Shown one piece after another: positions 32,533-41,019 of a DNA stretch of 64,000 nucleotides (position 1 is its first letter; each line of letters begins with the position of its first letter). The notes beneath the pieces are model-generated. The model worked only from the letters and a program-made list of their open reading frames with translations, did not search any database and was not told where the DNA came from. The stretch spans positions 14,512 through 78,511 of the forward strand of contig DJMA01000052.1 in NCBI GenBank assembly GCA_002436415.1. Reading direction: 5' to 3'. A program made the position numbers and the translations under genes. The stretch comes from Bdellovibrionaceae bacterium UBA6502. GTDB taxonomy: Bacteria > Bdellovibrionota > Bdellovibrionia > Bdellovibrionales > UBA840.

Positions 32533-33516
32533 ATGGAAAAAATATTGGTAGGAATTCTTATCGTCTATTCAGGGTTCAATTTGTTGAGCCTGCAAATGAA
32601 GAACCTTCATAATATCAGCCTATATGTAACTCTTAGTGCTTTTCTTTTAAGTTTCTTTTACGGAATTTTCGAACTGTTTATAAAAAGGAATTTGTTAACT
32701 ATTGATAATGAAAATGAATATGAGATGCAAAAAACTCAGGTGCTTAGCTTAGAAGAAGATCTGGCCAATATGAAAGAGCAAATTGAGCAACTTGCTCGCT
32801 TGTCTTCTCTGGGGGAAGTAGCTGGAAATATGGGGCACGAAATTAATAATCAATTGGCAGTCATAGAAGGCTGGGCCGATCAGCTTGCCAGAGCTGAAAG
32901 CAATCCCAAAAGAGCCACTCCTGAGTTTGTAGCAAAAGCCGGTGGAAAAATTTTAGCTCATATCCAAAGGCTTCATCATCTCACATCTGCAATTAGAAAC
33001 TTTGTCAGAAAAAATAACGAAGCTGAATATGGCTATCACGATATCAGAGACATCGTTAAAGACGCAGTGGATATTGCGAGGCCTAAAGCGAAGAAAAACA
33101 ATGTAGCCGTGAAGAGTTTTTTTGAAGGCAAGGAGTTTTCAGTTCGTTGCATGGGCGTTGAAATTTCACAGGTGATTTTAAACTTACTTAGCAACGCGGT
33201 AGATGCTGTTTGTGAACAAGAAAAGCCATGGATACAAGTACGAGTCATAGAAAAGAAATCAGAGTTTGAAATTTCGGTAACGGACTCAGGGGATGGAATC
33301 GATCCAGCCATCGTGCAAAAAATGATGTCCCCTTATTTCACAACAAAGGCTCCTGGCAAAGGAACTGGAATAGGGCTATCTATTTCTAAGAACATCATTA
33401 AGTCTCATAGTGGGAGACTAGAGTATGACTCTCAATTTAAATACACGCGATTCATAATCACTCTTCCTAAAGACTTACCGAAGAAAAATAAGGAAGAGAA
33501 TAGTGTTTCTGGGTAG
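32533..33516 (+). CDS. Orphan histidine kinase 2, two membrane segments
   Basis: A 327-residue kinase. Two membrane segments occupy residues 2-22 and 28-50 with almost no periplasmic loop. A coiled coil (about 60-88) leads to the H-box MGHEINNQLAVI with H102, followed by HATPase_c with DSGDGID and GKGTGIGLS. There is no sensor domain, receiver or adjacent regulator. The catalytic half is paralogous to kinases 1 and 3. It may sense membrane state or a partner protein. Confidence 0.92.
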   Translation: MEKILVGILIVYSGFNLLSLQMKNLHNISLYVTLSAFLLSFFYGIFELFIKRNLLTIDNENEYEMQKTQVLSLEEDLANMKEQIEQLARLSSLGEVAGNMGHEINNQLAVIEGWADQLARAESNPKRATPEFVAKAGGKILAHIQRLHHLTSAIRNFVRKNNEAEYGYHDIRDIVKDAVDIARPKAKKNNVAVKSFFEGKEFSVRCMGVEISQVILNLLSNAVDAVCEQEKPWIQVRVIEKKSEFEISVTDSGDGIDPAIVQKMMSPYFTTKAPGKGTGIGLSISKNIIKSHSGRLEYDSQFKYTRFIITLPKDLPKKNKEENSVSG

Positions 33517-33607
33517 TTAGGGAATTCCTTTAAAAGTGTTGATATTTCATATACTTGACTAGTTAGTTACCAAAATGTGAAAAATGCAAATTGAGTTAAA
33601 TAATCTC

Positions 33608-33635
33608 TAAATTCTCCAATTACGCTAGCCGATAG
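33608..33635 (+). promoter_or_regulatory. Candidate sigma-28 promoter of PilZ protein 2, leaderless
   Basis: TAAATTCT (33608-33615) and GCCGATAG (7 of 8 to GCCGATAA) are separated by 12 nt. The -10 ends 7 nt before the ATG, so the mRNA would start at or next to the start codon. CTAG repeats flank CCGATAGT. Confidence 0.55.
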
Positions 33636-33642
33636 TCTAGGT

Positions 33643-34032
33643 ATGGAAGCTAAAAAGACATCAAAAAATCGATACAATTATAGGAAGCCGATTCACAACC
33701 TTAAGGTTGTAGATCTAAGTATTTTTGCAAAGTACCCGAGCTTTGCTAAGACCGCTGAGATTCTCGATATCTCCGTAAACGGGATGTTGCTACAAATTAG
33801 TAGGAAGCATCTCTCTAAAAAACTTAAAAATACGTTTAGTTTAAGTGATTTAGAAGGAAGGTATTTGAGTTTAAAAATCGAAACCATGAATCTAGATTTA
33901 GATGCTCTAGTGGTCAGAACGAAAAGCATTGATAAGGACACTTTTGAAATTGCTATCGACTACTCAGAAGGGGCACCAGAATATTGGCGAGAATGCCTAT
34001 TTGATATGCTGCCGGATGATGAAGAAGGCTAA
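33643..34032 (+). CDS. PilZ domain protein 2
   Basis: A 129-residue protein. NRYNYRKP near residue 10 gives RxxxR and LDISVNG near residue 43 gives DxSxxG, the two c-di-GMP contacts of PilZ domains. The tail after residue 105 is acidic (EYWRECLFDMLPDDEEG). It stands alone and may act as a motility or surface adaptor. The start lacks a ribosome site, and the promoter lies directly upstream. Confidence 0.8.
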   Translation: MEAKKTSKNRYNYRKPIHNLKVVDLSIFAKYPSFAKTAEILDISVNGMLLQISRKHLSKKLKNTFSLSDLEGRYLSLKIETMNLDLDALVVRTKSIDKDTFEIAIDYSEGAPEYWRECLFDMLPDDEEG

Positions 34033-34089
34033 TCGTCTAGAATAGGTCCTATTTCGTAGGATAAAACCATAGGGAAGCATTAGCTTCTC

Positions 34090-34118
34090 TTTCCATTTCT
34101 TTCCCTTAGTGTTAAGAT
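34090..34118 (+). promoter_or_regulatory. Candidate promoter of the 34.1 kb gene, leaderless
   Basis: TTTCCA (4 of 6 to TTGACA) and TAAGAT are separated by 17 bp. The ATG follows the -10 by 7 nt and lacks a ribosome site. Confidence 0.35.
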
Positions 34119-34125
34119 TATTCTT

Positions 34126-34767
34126 ATGACTACCCAATTACAAAGCCTATTAAATTCGCCAGAAGACACCAGAGACCAGCAATGGGAGATCAACTTTTTC
34201 GAACAGTTTGTGAAAGAAAAAGTGGATTTAGTATTTCCTGATCCAAAGCCAGGTCCTGATAGCTGGCCTTATTTGTTTTTACATACCGGGCCAAACGCCA
34301 AGGAGCCTGTGAAAGATGTATTGGGCTGGTTATCAGAAAAGGGTGTGGGTTTAGCCTTAAACCCCAATAAAGAGATGCCGGATTACATTATGCCCTATGG
34401 GATGATCTGGTATTATCGTGAAACCGGAAACTTCCTTTCTGATCATTTTAAATTTACAGGAAAAAAACTTCAGATAGAGCAAGGTAAGCAATACTTTACT
34501 GGTGAGCCATCAAAAGCTTATATCCCAGAATATGTTCGCAAAGTAGTACGCGAATTTTTGCGCCAACAAGGTGTTTTAAACCCTAGAGTATGTATGTTAA
34601 GTGAGGACCAACAATATTGGGATCTTTGCTTTTCGTTGGAATCTTTAGGAAATCCACCAAGTCATGAGCATGCAGGGATTGCCGAAGCATTGGGTTGGTT
34701 TTTTCCGAACCACTATAGCATAGTTTTGATTAGTGAGTCTGCCATCGGTAGTTTCTACTCTTTGTAG
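34126..34767 (+). CDS. Cytosolic protein of unknown function
   Basis: A 213-residue protein without signal peptide or membrane segment. It is not recognised. It has conserved-looking Trp/Pro stretches (PKPGPDSWPYLFLHTGP, MPYGMIWYYRETGNF, EALGWFFPNHYSIVLI). It would fit a small alpha/beta domain, such as an SseB-like or immunity-like protein, but no motif proves it. It is a single gene, convergent with the GNAT gene. Confidence 0.65.
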   Translation: MTTQLQSLLNSPEDTRDQQWEINFFEQFVKEKVDLVFPDPKPGPDSWPYLFLHTGPNAKEPVKDVLGWLSEKGVGLALNPNKEMPDYIMPYGMIWYYRETGNFLSDHFKFTGKKLQIEQGKQYFTGEPSKAYIPEYVRKVVREFLRQQGVLNPRVCMLSEDQQYWDLCFSLESLGNPPSHEHAGIAEALGWFFPNHYSIVLISESAIGSFYSL

Positions 34768-34811
34768 TAATTTAAAAATCCATTTTCTTAAAATTTTTTG
34801 CAGAAGGTGGA

Positions 34812-35363
34812 TTATTTAAACTCACTGATTTTTAAAGACATACTTATATCATCTAAACTTAAATCGCCAATTCTAGCTATATCCTTAGTGTATCCTGTTT
34901 GTTCGAAACCTACTTTTTTGTAGAGCTCAAAGGCTGGAAGGTTCGTGGCGAACAATTCCAAATCTAAATACTCAACATCAATTTTTTTACACAAGCTTAC
35001 GACTTCTTTTAAAATCTTTTTCGCAATGCCTTTTCCTGTATGCTCAGGGCATACGCCAAAGCCGTTAATGTGGCGTCGATGTTTAATGCTTTCAATACCA
35101 TGATACTGTAAAACACAGTGAGCTAAGACTTTTTTGTTGTCATCGAAAGCGATAAAAACTTGATTATTTCTTTCGGAAATTGGTTTGCCAAGTTCGCTTT
35201 TAAATTTTTCTAAAAAAGAAATTTTTTCTGGCACTACAAGGCGGGGAGTAAAGTGTGGAAAGCCATTTACACCGTTTCTTTCGGTGAGGAGTTTTGCAAG
35301 ATGCTCGAAATAGGCATCAAAGTCTTCATTGGTCTCAGCGATTTTAAACTGAATGCTTTCCAT
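34812..35363 (-). CDS. GNAT-family N-acetyltransferase
   Basis: A 183-residue acetyltransferase. The acetyl-CoA loop is visible as GFGVCPEHTGKGIAKKIL (V-x-x-x-x-G-x-G-x-A form), followed by LELFATNLPAFELYKKVGFEQTG, the motif-B region. The acceptor is unknown. Its ATG shares bases with the nadA stop (TAATG), so the two are coupled. Confidence 0.88.
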   Translation of the reverse strand: MESIQFKIAETNEDFDAYFEHLAKLLTERNGVNGFPHFTPRLVVPEKISFLEKFKSELGKPISERNNQVFIAFDDNKKVLAHCVLQYHGIESIKHRRHINGFGVCPEHTGKGIAKKILKEVVSLCKKIDVEYLDLELFATNLPAFELYKKVGFEQTGYTKDIARIGDLSLDDISMSLKISEFK

Positions 35364-36313
35364 TAACTAAAACTAATGCTTTCGCCACGGCTAATTTTCA
35401 TCATGCGATCTAAAGAACCATGAGCGCGTTGACGAAGGTCTTCATCAAGTTCAATTTTTGGTTCTAAGTTCAAAAGGGCATCTCTAATTTTCTCTAGAGT
35501 GTTTAACTTCATATAAGGACATTGGCTGCAGCCACAACTTCCTTCGGCATTTGGCGCTTGGATTAACTCAGCGTCGGGACGCATTTTGCGAATTTGATGG
35601 AAGATACCGTCTTCAGTTGCAATGATAAACTTTTTGGCTTCACTGTTTTTAGCCTGTTCGAGAATGAAAGAGGTAGAGCCAACATGATCGGCGTATTGTA
35701 AAACTTCAGGTTCACACTCTGGGTGCGCAAGAACTACGGCATCAGGATTTTTTTGAATTAAGTTATAAAGCTCTTTGGCGTGAAACTGCATATGCACTTC
35801 ACAACTACCATTCCACATTTCCATTTCACGATTTAATTTTTTAGACAAAAAGTTTCCAAGATTACGATCTGGACCAAAAAGTATTTTTTTACCTTCAGGA
35901 ACTGCATTCACAATTTTTTCTGCATTACTAGAGGTGCAAATGATGTCGCTTACCGCTTTAACTTCAGCACTGCAATTGATATAGCTAATCAAAACGGAAT
36001 TTGGATTGGCCGCTTTCCACTCTCCGTATTCTTTACTCGGTGAGCTGTCTACCAGAGAACATCCTGCTTTTAGGTCAGGAACTAAAACGGTTTTGTCTGG
36101 AGAAAGAATTTTTACAGACTCACCCATAAAAACTACACCCGCTAAAAGAATAACATCGGCTTGAGATTCAGCGCCTCTTTGAGCAAGGTAAAGACTATCA
36201 CCAGTAAAGTCTGCGATGTCTTGGATTTCACCAGCTTCATAGTAATGCGCTAGAATCACTGCGTTTCTTTGTTCTTTTAGCTCTTGGATTTCTTGCTCAA
36301 TGGATTTAATCAT
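35363..36313 (-). CDS. nadA: Quinolinate synthase
   Basis: A 316-residue [4Fe-4S] enzyme that condenses iminoaspartate with DHAP in NAD synthesis. Family motifs are AHYYEAGEIQDIADFTGDS, LLAGVVFMGES, and the Cys ligands in KAGCSLVDS, HPECEP and the C-terminal CGCSQCPYMKLN. No nadB or nadC is adjacent. It stands divergent from the alanine symporter. Confidence 0.97.
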   Translation of the reverse strand: MIKSIEQEIQELKEQRNAVILAHYYEAGEIQDIADFTGDSLYLAQRGAESQADVILLAGVVFMGESVKILSPDKTVLVPDLKAGCSLVDSSPSKEYGEWKAANPNSVLISYINCSAEVKAVSDIICTSSNAEKIVNAVPEGKKILFGPDRNLGNFLSKKLNREMEMWNGSCEVHMQFHAKELYNLIQKNPDAVVLAHPECEPEVLQYADHVGSTSFILEQAKNSEAKKFIIATEDGIFHQIRKMRPDAELIQAPNAEGSCGCSQCPYMKLNTLEKIRDALLNLEPKIELDEDLRQRAHGSLDRMMKISRGESISFS

Positions 36314-36439
36314 TTTTGCGCCTCTTGGTTTAATGGGCTATAGATATAAATGATGCGGCACGAATAAGCAAGATCGCAAATCCATGTAAAAGCCTGCAAA
36401 AGCCATCTTATCCCTAGAAAATCTATCCTGGACAAATAA

Positions 36440-36469
36440 TTGGCCTTTAGTTAAGAAAGAGTTTATAAC
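36440..36469 (+). promoter_or_regulatory. Candidate sigma-70 promoter of the alanine symporter gene
   Basis: TTGGCC and TATAAC are separated by 18 bp; the start codon lies 37 nt downstream, with AAAGGA before it. Confidence 0.4.
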
Positions 36470-36505
36470 TTACAGGAATGATTAAACAAAAACGAAAGGA
36501 CTAGT

Positions 36506-37975
36506 TTGGAATCGATTGTTAGCTCTATTAATTCGGTGATTTGGAGTCCCGCTTTAATTTATTTATGTCTTGGTGCTGGTTTGTTTTATTCAATTACCAC
36601 TCGGTTTTTGCAAGTTCGTCATTTTAAAGAAATGTGGCGTTTGATTTTAAAAGGGGAAAGTTCTGAGCATGGGATTTCTAGTTTTCAAGCTTTAGCGGTT
36701 TCTTTGTCAGGAAGAGTAGGGACTGGAAACATTGCAGGTGTTGCTGCTGCCATTGGTTTTGGTGGTCCGGGTGCAGTTTTTTGGATGTGGGTTGTGGCTT
36801 TCCTAGGATCAGCGACTGCCTATGTGGAGTCTACTTTAGGACAAATTTATAAAGAAGACTTTGAAGGAAGTTATCGCGGTGGACCAGCTTATTATATTGA
36901 AAATTTGTTGGGCTGGAAATGGTATTCTTTTATTTTTGCCTTAGCTACGGTTCTAGCATGTGGACTTTTATTACCGACGGTTCAATCAAATAGTATTGGA
37001 AACGCAGTTGCTCAAGCCTTGGGTGATGGTTCTCAAATCAATAGTTTCTTTGGTGTGCTTAGTAGTACAAAAGTTTTTACAGCCATTACCATTGTGGTGC
37101 TTTTAGGTTTTATTGTTTTTGGTGGTTTGAAAAGAATCGCAAACTTCACTCAAGTAATCGTTCCGTTTATGGCATTGGCTTACATTTTAATTGCTTTAAG
37201 CATCATTGTTTTAAACTTAGATAAATTACCTGGAGTAATTAGTTTGATCATTGGAGATGCCTTTACACCGATGGCTGGATTTGGTGCAGCGATTGGTTGG
37301 GGAGTGAAGCGTGGTGTTTATTCAAACGAAGCTGGACAAGGTACAGGTCCTCATGCGGCAGCAGCAGCAGAGGTAGATCACCCAGCACAACAAGGTTTGG
37401 TTCAAGCATTCTCGGTTTACATCGATACTTTATTTTTATGTAGTGCTACGGCATTTATGATTTTAATAGGTGGAACTTATAATGTGCAGGGACCTAATGA
37501 GAGTTTAATCGTTGAGAACGTTGCTGCAAATACAGAAATTGCTTCACCAGCATTTACGCAAATGGCTGTTGATAGTGTGTTAACCGGTTTCGGCGATATT
37601 TTTGTTGCTCTAGCTTTATTCTTTTTTGCATTTACCACATTGCTTGCATATTACTTTATTGCCGAAGTAAATTTAGCCTACCTTCGAAAGCATTTTAAAA
37701 TTCCTTTCAATGATACGGCTTTAAAGATAGTGATCGTTTCAGCTGCTTTCTATGGAACGGTTAAAGACGCAAGTCTAGCTTGGGGAATGGGAGACATCGG
37801 TGTAGGACTAATGGCTTGGTTAAACATTGCTGCCATCCTTGTGATATTCTTTAAAGGCAAGCCAGCTTTGCTCGCGCTAAAAGATTATGAAGAGCAAATT
37901 AAAGAAAATCCCGATAAAATTAGCTTTGATCCTAAGAAGCTTGGAATAAGCAAAGCTAAGTTTTGGGAAAAGTAA
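36506..37975 (+). CDS. Alanine/glycine:cation symporter (AGCS)
   Basis: A 489-residue transporter with about 11 membrane segments. Family motifs are SGRVGTGNIAGVAAAIGFGGPGAVFW, split here as GTGNIAGVAAAI and GGPGAVFWMW, and GWGVKRGVYSNEAGQGTGPH. It takes up alanine or glycine with Na+. TTG 36506 follows AAAGGA by 5 nt and is preferred because the first ATG lies within the protein. Confidence 0.94.
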   Translation: MESIVSSINSVIWSPALIYLCLGAGLFYSITTRFLQVRHFKEMWRLILKGESSEHGISSFQALAVSLSGRVGTGNIAGVAAAIGFGGPGAVFWMWVVAFLGSATAYVESTLGQIYKEDFEGSYRGGPAYYIENLLGWKWYSFIFALATVLACGLLLPTVQSNSIGNAVAQALGDGSQINSFFGVLSSTKVFTAITIVVLLGFIVFGGLKRIANFTQVIVPFMALAYILIALSIIVLNLDKLPGVISLIIGDAFTPMAGFGAAIGWGVKRGVYSNEAGQGTGPHAAAAAEVDHPAQQGLVQAFSVYIDTLFLCSATAFMILIGGTYNVQGPNESLIVENVAANTEIASPAFTQMAVDSVLTGFGDIFVALALFFFAFTTLLAYYFIAEVNLAYLRKHFKIPFNDTALKIVIVSAAFYGTVKDASLAWGMGDIGVGLMAWLNIAAILVIFFKGKPALLALKDYEEQIKENPDKISFDPKKLGISKAKFWEK

Positions 37976-37989
37976 AACGAAGGTCTAGG

Positions 37990-38013
37990 GGCGCTATTTA
38001 GCGCCTTTTTTTT
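37990..38013 (+). terminator. Rho-independent terminator after the alanine symporter gene
   Basis: GGCGCT and AGCGCC form a 6-bp GC-rich stem with a 4-nt loop, followed by eight T. Confidence 0.93.
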
Positions 38014-38045
38014 GGTCTTTAAATTCATTATGTAGCTGTTTTGAT

Positions 38046-38073
38046 TCAATTTTATTCACTGTAATGCCGATAA
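38046..38073 (+). promoter_or_regulatory. Candidate sigma-28 promoter of histidine kinase 3
   Basis: TCAATTTT (6 of 8 to TAAAGTTT) and a perfect GCCGATAA are separated by 12 nt. The TTG start is 22 nt past the -10. An 8-bp inverted repeat with one mismatch (ACTGTAAT at 38058-38065, ATTATAGT at 38077-38084) encloses the -10. This is the best of the five matches. Confidence 0.6.
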
Positions 38074-38095
38074 CAAATTATAGTGAGATGGTGAG

Positions 38096-39466
38096 TTGAA
38101 AGTTAAAAATGTACATACCCCACAAATTGTAACTTTATTTTTAGGCTTTGTTTTTAGCATAGGCATTTACACCTATTCATTGGTTTTTGATTTTTCTAAA
38201 ATCGATCAAGCCTGGATCGAATACCAAGAGCTAGTATCTAATAAAAAACATCTGATTTCAGAATTAAAATCTCAAATTGGTTATGGTGGCATGATCCATA
38301 ATTTTAAAAATTATCTTTTACGTAAAGAGGAAGTTTATAAAATAGCTGCCATAGAAAACATTAAAAAGGCAAAAGAGATTATAGGGGAAATTGAAAGAAT
38401 TGATTCAGAGACTGTAAATTCTCCGGAGCTCTTATCGCCACTAAAAAGTGTTATAAACAAATACGAAGTTGCTCTTGATGTGATCACAAAACTTCAACCA
38501 GCTCTACCACATGAAATTGATAAAATTGTAATGATTGATGATAGTGAAGCTATTAAAGCTTTTAGACTGTTGCAAGATAAAGTACTAATTGAGCGTTTAA
38601 ACACTAGAGACAAGATCTTTGGTCTTGTTAGTGATTCTAAATTAAACGTAGTTTTTGGAGTCATCAGTAGTTTATTGTTTTTCTTGGTAGTAATTTTTTG
38701 GGTGAATCAAAAACTTTCAAAAGCCTTACAAGTGGTTTCGAACCAACAAGAAGCTCAAGTGAACAATGCAAGGCTTTCTGCTTTAGGACAAATGGCAGGT
38801 AGTGTAGCACATGAAATTAATAATCCTTTGGCGATCATTAAAGCTAGAGCCGACGCCTTAGACCGTGCCGTTCGTCGTGGAGATTTAACAGACGAAAAGT
38901 TAACAAAATTTACTGCGGATATTCGACGTACAGTCCTTCGTGTGAGTGCTATTATTAAAGGCTTAAGAAGTTTAACGAGAAACTCAGCAGAAACTTCCCT
39001 CAAAGAAGTTTATGTTGCAGACTTAATTGACGAAGTTGTGGCGCTTAGTTACGAGCGATATCGTTTGGCCAATGTAAAATTGGATATTCTTGGAGTAGAA
39101 AATCAAAAAATCTATGTCGATAAGGTTCAAATTGGACAGGTTTTGATTAACTTATTAAATAACTCCTATGACGAAGTATCAAAAACGGATGATGCCTGGG
39201 TTAAAATAGAGTTCTGGGAAAATTCCGAAAAATCTTTTCTTTCAGTGAGTGATTCTGGAAATGGTATTCCTGAGGAAGTGGTTGATCGCTTAATGGAGCC
39301 TTTTTTCACAACTAAAAACTCTGACCAGGGGACTGGAATTGGCTTAAGTATCTCTAAGGGTATCATTGATAAGCATCATGGTAAGTTCTATTACGATAGT
39401 GGTTCCGCTCATACTCGTTTTGTTATGGAGCTACCTAAAAAGACTGCTTTTGTTAAAGCTAGTTAA
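38096..39466 (+). CDS. Orphan histidine kinase 3 with helical periplasmic sensor
   Basis: A 456-residue kinase. Membrane segments lie at about residues 8-28 and 178-200, with an all-helical periplasmic domain between them that resembles a four-helix-bundle sensor. The H-box is VAHEINNPLAII with H239; DSGNGIP and QGTGIGLS mark HATPase_c. There is no receiver or regulator nearby. TTG 38096 is the first start in frame and has a weak GATGG site. A strong terminator ends the upstream gene, so the transcript is its own. Confidence 0.9.
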   Translation: MKVKNVHTPQIVTLFLGFVFSIGIYTYSLVFDFSKIDQAWIEYQELVSNKKHLISELKSQIGYGGMIHNFKNYLLRKEEVYKIAAIENIKKAKEIIGEIERIDSETVNSPELLSPLKSVINKYEVALDVITKLQPALPHEIDKIVMIDDSEAIKAFRLLQDKVLIERLNTRDKIFGLVSDSKLNVVFGVISSLLFFLVVIFWVNQKLSKALQVVSNQQEAQVNNARLSALGQMAGSVAHEINNPLAIIKARADALDRAVRRGDLTDEKLTKFTADIRRTVLRVSAIIKGLRSLTRNSAETSLKEVYVADLIDEVVALSYERYRLANVKLDILGVENQKIYVDKVQIGQVLINLLNNSYDEVSKTDDAWVKIEFWENSEKSFLSVSDSGNGIPEEVVDRLMEPFFTTKNSDQGTGIGLSISKGIIDKHHGKFYYDSGSAHTRFVMELPKKTAFVKAS

Positions 39467-39494
39467 AAAACGGATTTTTAGAAACTAAAATCCG
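39465..39494. terminator. Terminator between histidine kinase 3 and mglA
   Basis: CGGATTTT (39471-39478) and AAAATCCG (39487-39494) form a perfect 8-bp stem. The minus-strand reading is followed by six T, so it ends the dnaX-mglA operon; it may also slow transcription from the left. Confidence 0.8.
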
Positions 39495-39499
39495 AAAGA

Positions 39500-40090
39500 T
39501 TAAATTTTTCCACCTTTTAAAACTGTGATGATTGATTTAGACAAGGAGTTTAAACTTTCAAACACACCTTTGCCATCTTGTGCTGTGGCTTCAAATTCTG
39601 GTGCGTTGTATTTGTTTAATTCTTTTCTCATTTCATCAATAGACATAGCATTTGGAAGGTCGCGTTTATTGTACTGAATTACTAATGGAATTTCAGTAAT
39701 GTCTAAACCTTGTTGTTTCAAATTTACTTCGAGATTTCGGAGTGAATTGATATTTTCTTCCATTCTCTCTTTTTGAGAGTCTGCAACAAAGATGATTCCA
39801 TCAAGCATTTTCATAATTAGCTTTCTAGAAGCATCATAAACCACTTGCCCAGGAACAGAGAAAACATGAAACCTTACGCGATAACCACGAATTTCGCCCA
39901 CATCAAGTGGTAAAAAATCATAGAACAGAGTTCTTTCAGTTTCCGCGTTTAATGCTTCAAGCTTGCCATCTTGTTCTTCGGAAGTTTCATGGAAAATGCG
40001 TTGTACATTGGTGGTTTTTCCACCCAGGGATGGACCATAGTAAACAATCTTACAGATGATTTCTTTGGTTTCTGGGTTTACTAAGGACAT
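39500..40090 (-). CDS. mglA: MglA-type Ras-like GTPase
   Basis: A 196-residue small GTPase of the MglA family. G1 is GPSLGGKTT (residues 19-27), the atypical G3 is VPGQVVYDASRKLIMK in place of DxxG, G4 is NKRDLP and G5 is ATAQDGKG. MglA sets the leading pole in Myxococcus and was shown to affect prey invasion in Bdellovibrio. No mglB is adjacent. Its ATG shares bases with the recR stop (TAATG), so it is co-made with replication and repair proteins. Confidence 0.95.
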   Translation of the reverse strand: MSLVNPETKEIICKIVYYGPSLGGKTTNVQRIFHETSEEQDGKLEALNAETERTLFYDFLPLDVGEIRGYRVRFHVFSVPGQVVYDASRKLIMKMLDGIIFVADSQKERMEENINSLRNLEVNLKQQGLDITEIPLVIQYNKRDLPNAMSIDEMRKELNKYNAPEFEATAQDGKGVFESLNSLSKSIITVLKGGKI

Positions 40091-40689
40091 TAAATCTCCA
40101 CGCGGTTAACAAAAGCTCGTCCAATGGTTCGACCATCAATATAATCAAGGTCACCACCAATCGGGATCCCGTGAGCCAGTCGAGTAAGCCTTATTCTATG
40201 CCCTTCTAACATTTTTGCAATATATAAAGCAGTTGTGTCGCCTTCTAAATTAGCATCTAGGGCTAAAATCACCTCTTCAATGGCGTCATCATCATTCACT
40301 TTTTTAATTAACTCACTGACTTTTAAGTCAGCAGGGCCAATTCCGCGCATTGGATTTATGGTTCCGTGTAAAACGTGGTAGCGCCCATAAAAGCTTCCTG
40401 AATTTTCGAGCTTCATAATATCGCTTGGTTCTTCCACAACACAAAGGCTTACTTTGTTTCTTTTTTCATCAGAACATATTCTGCAAACAGGGCTTTCGCT
40501 ATAGGCAAAGCAGCTTTCACAAAGCTGAACCTTTTCTTGCACTTGCAGTAATGCTTTTGCTAAATCACTTGGGTATTGGCTACGATTTTTTAAAATATAA
40601 TGGGCCAGGCGACCGGCAGACTTTTCACCGATCCCTGGGAGTTTACTTAGTTCTAAAATAAGTTGGTCTAAAGAAGCTAAGTGACTCAT
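40090..40689 (-). CDS. recR: Recombination mediator RecR
   Basis: A 199-residue protein. The HhH region is LSKLPGIGEKSAGRLA, followed by the C4 zinc finger CESC...CRIC, the Toprim domain with EEPSDIMKLE and ALDANLEGDTTA, and the C-terminal ARGIP-like AHGIPIGGDLDYID. It acts with RecO to load RecA at gaps. It starts 3 nt after ybaB. Confidence 0.97.
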   Translation of the reverse strand: MSHLASLDQLILELSKLPGIGEKSAGRLAHYILKNRSQYPSDLAKALLQVQEKVQLCESCFAYSESPVCRICSDEKRNKVSLCVVEEPSDIMKLENSGSFYGRYHVLHGTINPMRGIGPADLKVSELIKKVNDDDAIEEVILALDANLEGDTTALYIAKMLEGHRIRLTRLAHGIPIGGDLDYIDGRTIGRAFVNRVEI

Positions 40690-40692
40690 GTT

Positions 40693-41019
40693 TTACATTC
40701 CAAACATGCCTAATGGGCCAGTGATTTTGCCCATTTCTTTCTCGCTGTCTTCTTTTGCTTTTTTCAAAGCGTCGTTAGCAGCAAGAGCAATTAGGTCTTG
40801 AATCATTTCTTGGTCACCGGATTTAGCCAGGTCTTCGCTAATTTCCACGCGGTCGATATTGTTTTCGCCTTTAACGATTACTTTAACTGCCTCGCCACCA
40901 GCAGTACCTTCATATTCACGTTGAGCTAGCTCTTCTTGAACTTTCTCCATGCGCTTTTTCATTTGGTTCATTTGCTTCATCATGCCTTGCATGCCGCCGC
41001 CAGGAAATCCACCTTTCAT
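40693..41019 (-). CDS. YbaB/EbfC-family nucleoid-associated protein
   Basis: A 108-residue DNA-binding protein. The Gly/Met-rich start (MKGGFPGGGMQGMMKQMNQMKKRME) and VKVIVKGENNIDRVEI are typical. Its ATG shares bases with the dnaX stop (TAATG). The dnaX-ybaB-recR order is widely conserved. Confidence 0.95.
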   Translation of the reverse strand: MKGGFPGGGMQGMMKQMNQMKKRMEKVQEELAQREYEGTAGGEAVKVIVKGENNIDRVEISEDLAKSGDQEMIQDLIALAANDALKKAKEDSEKEMGKITGPLGMFGM

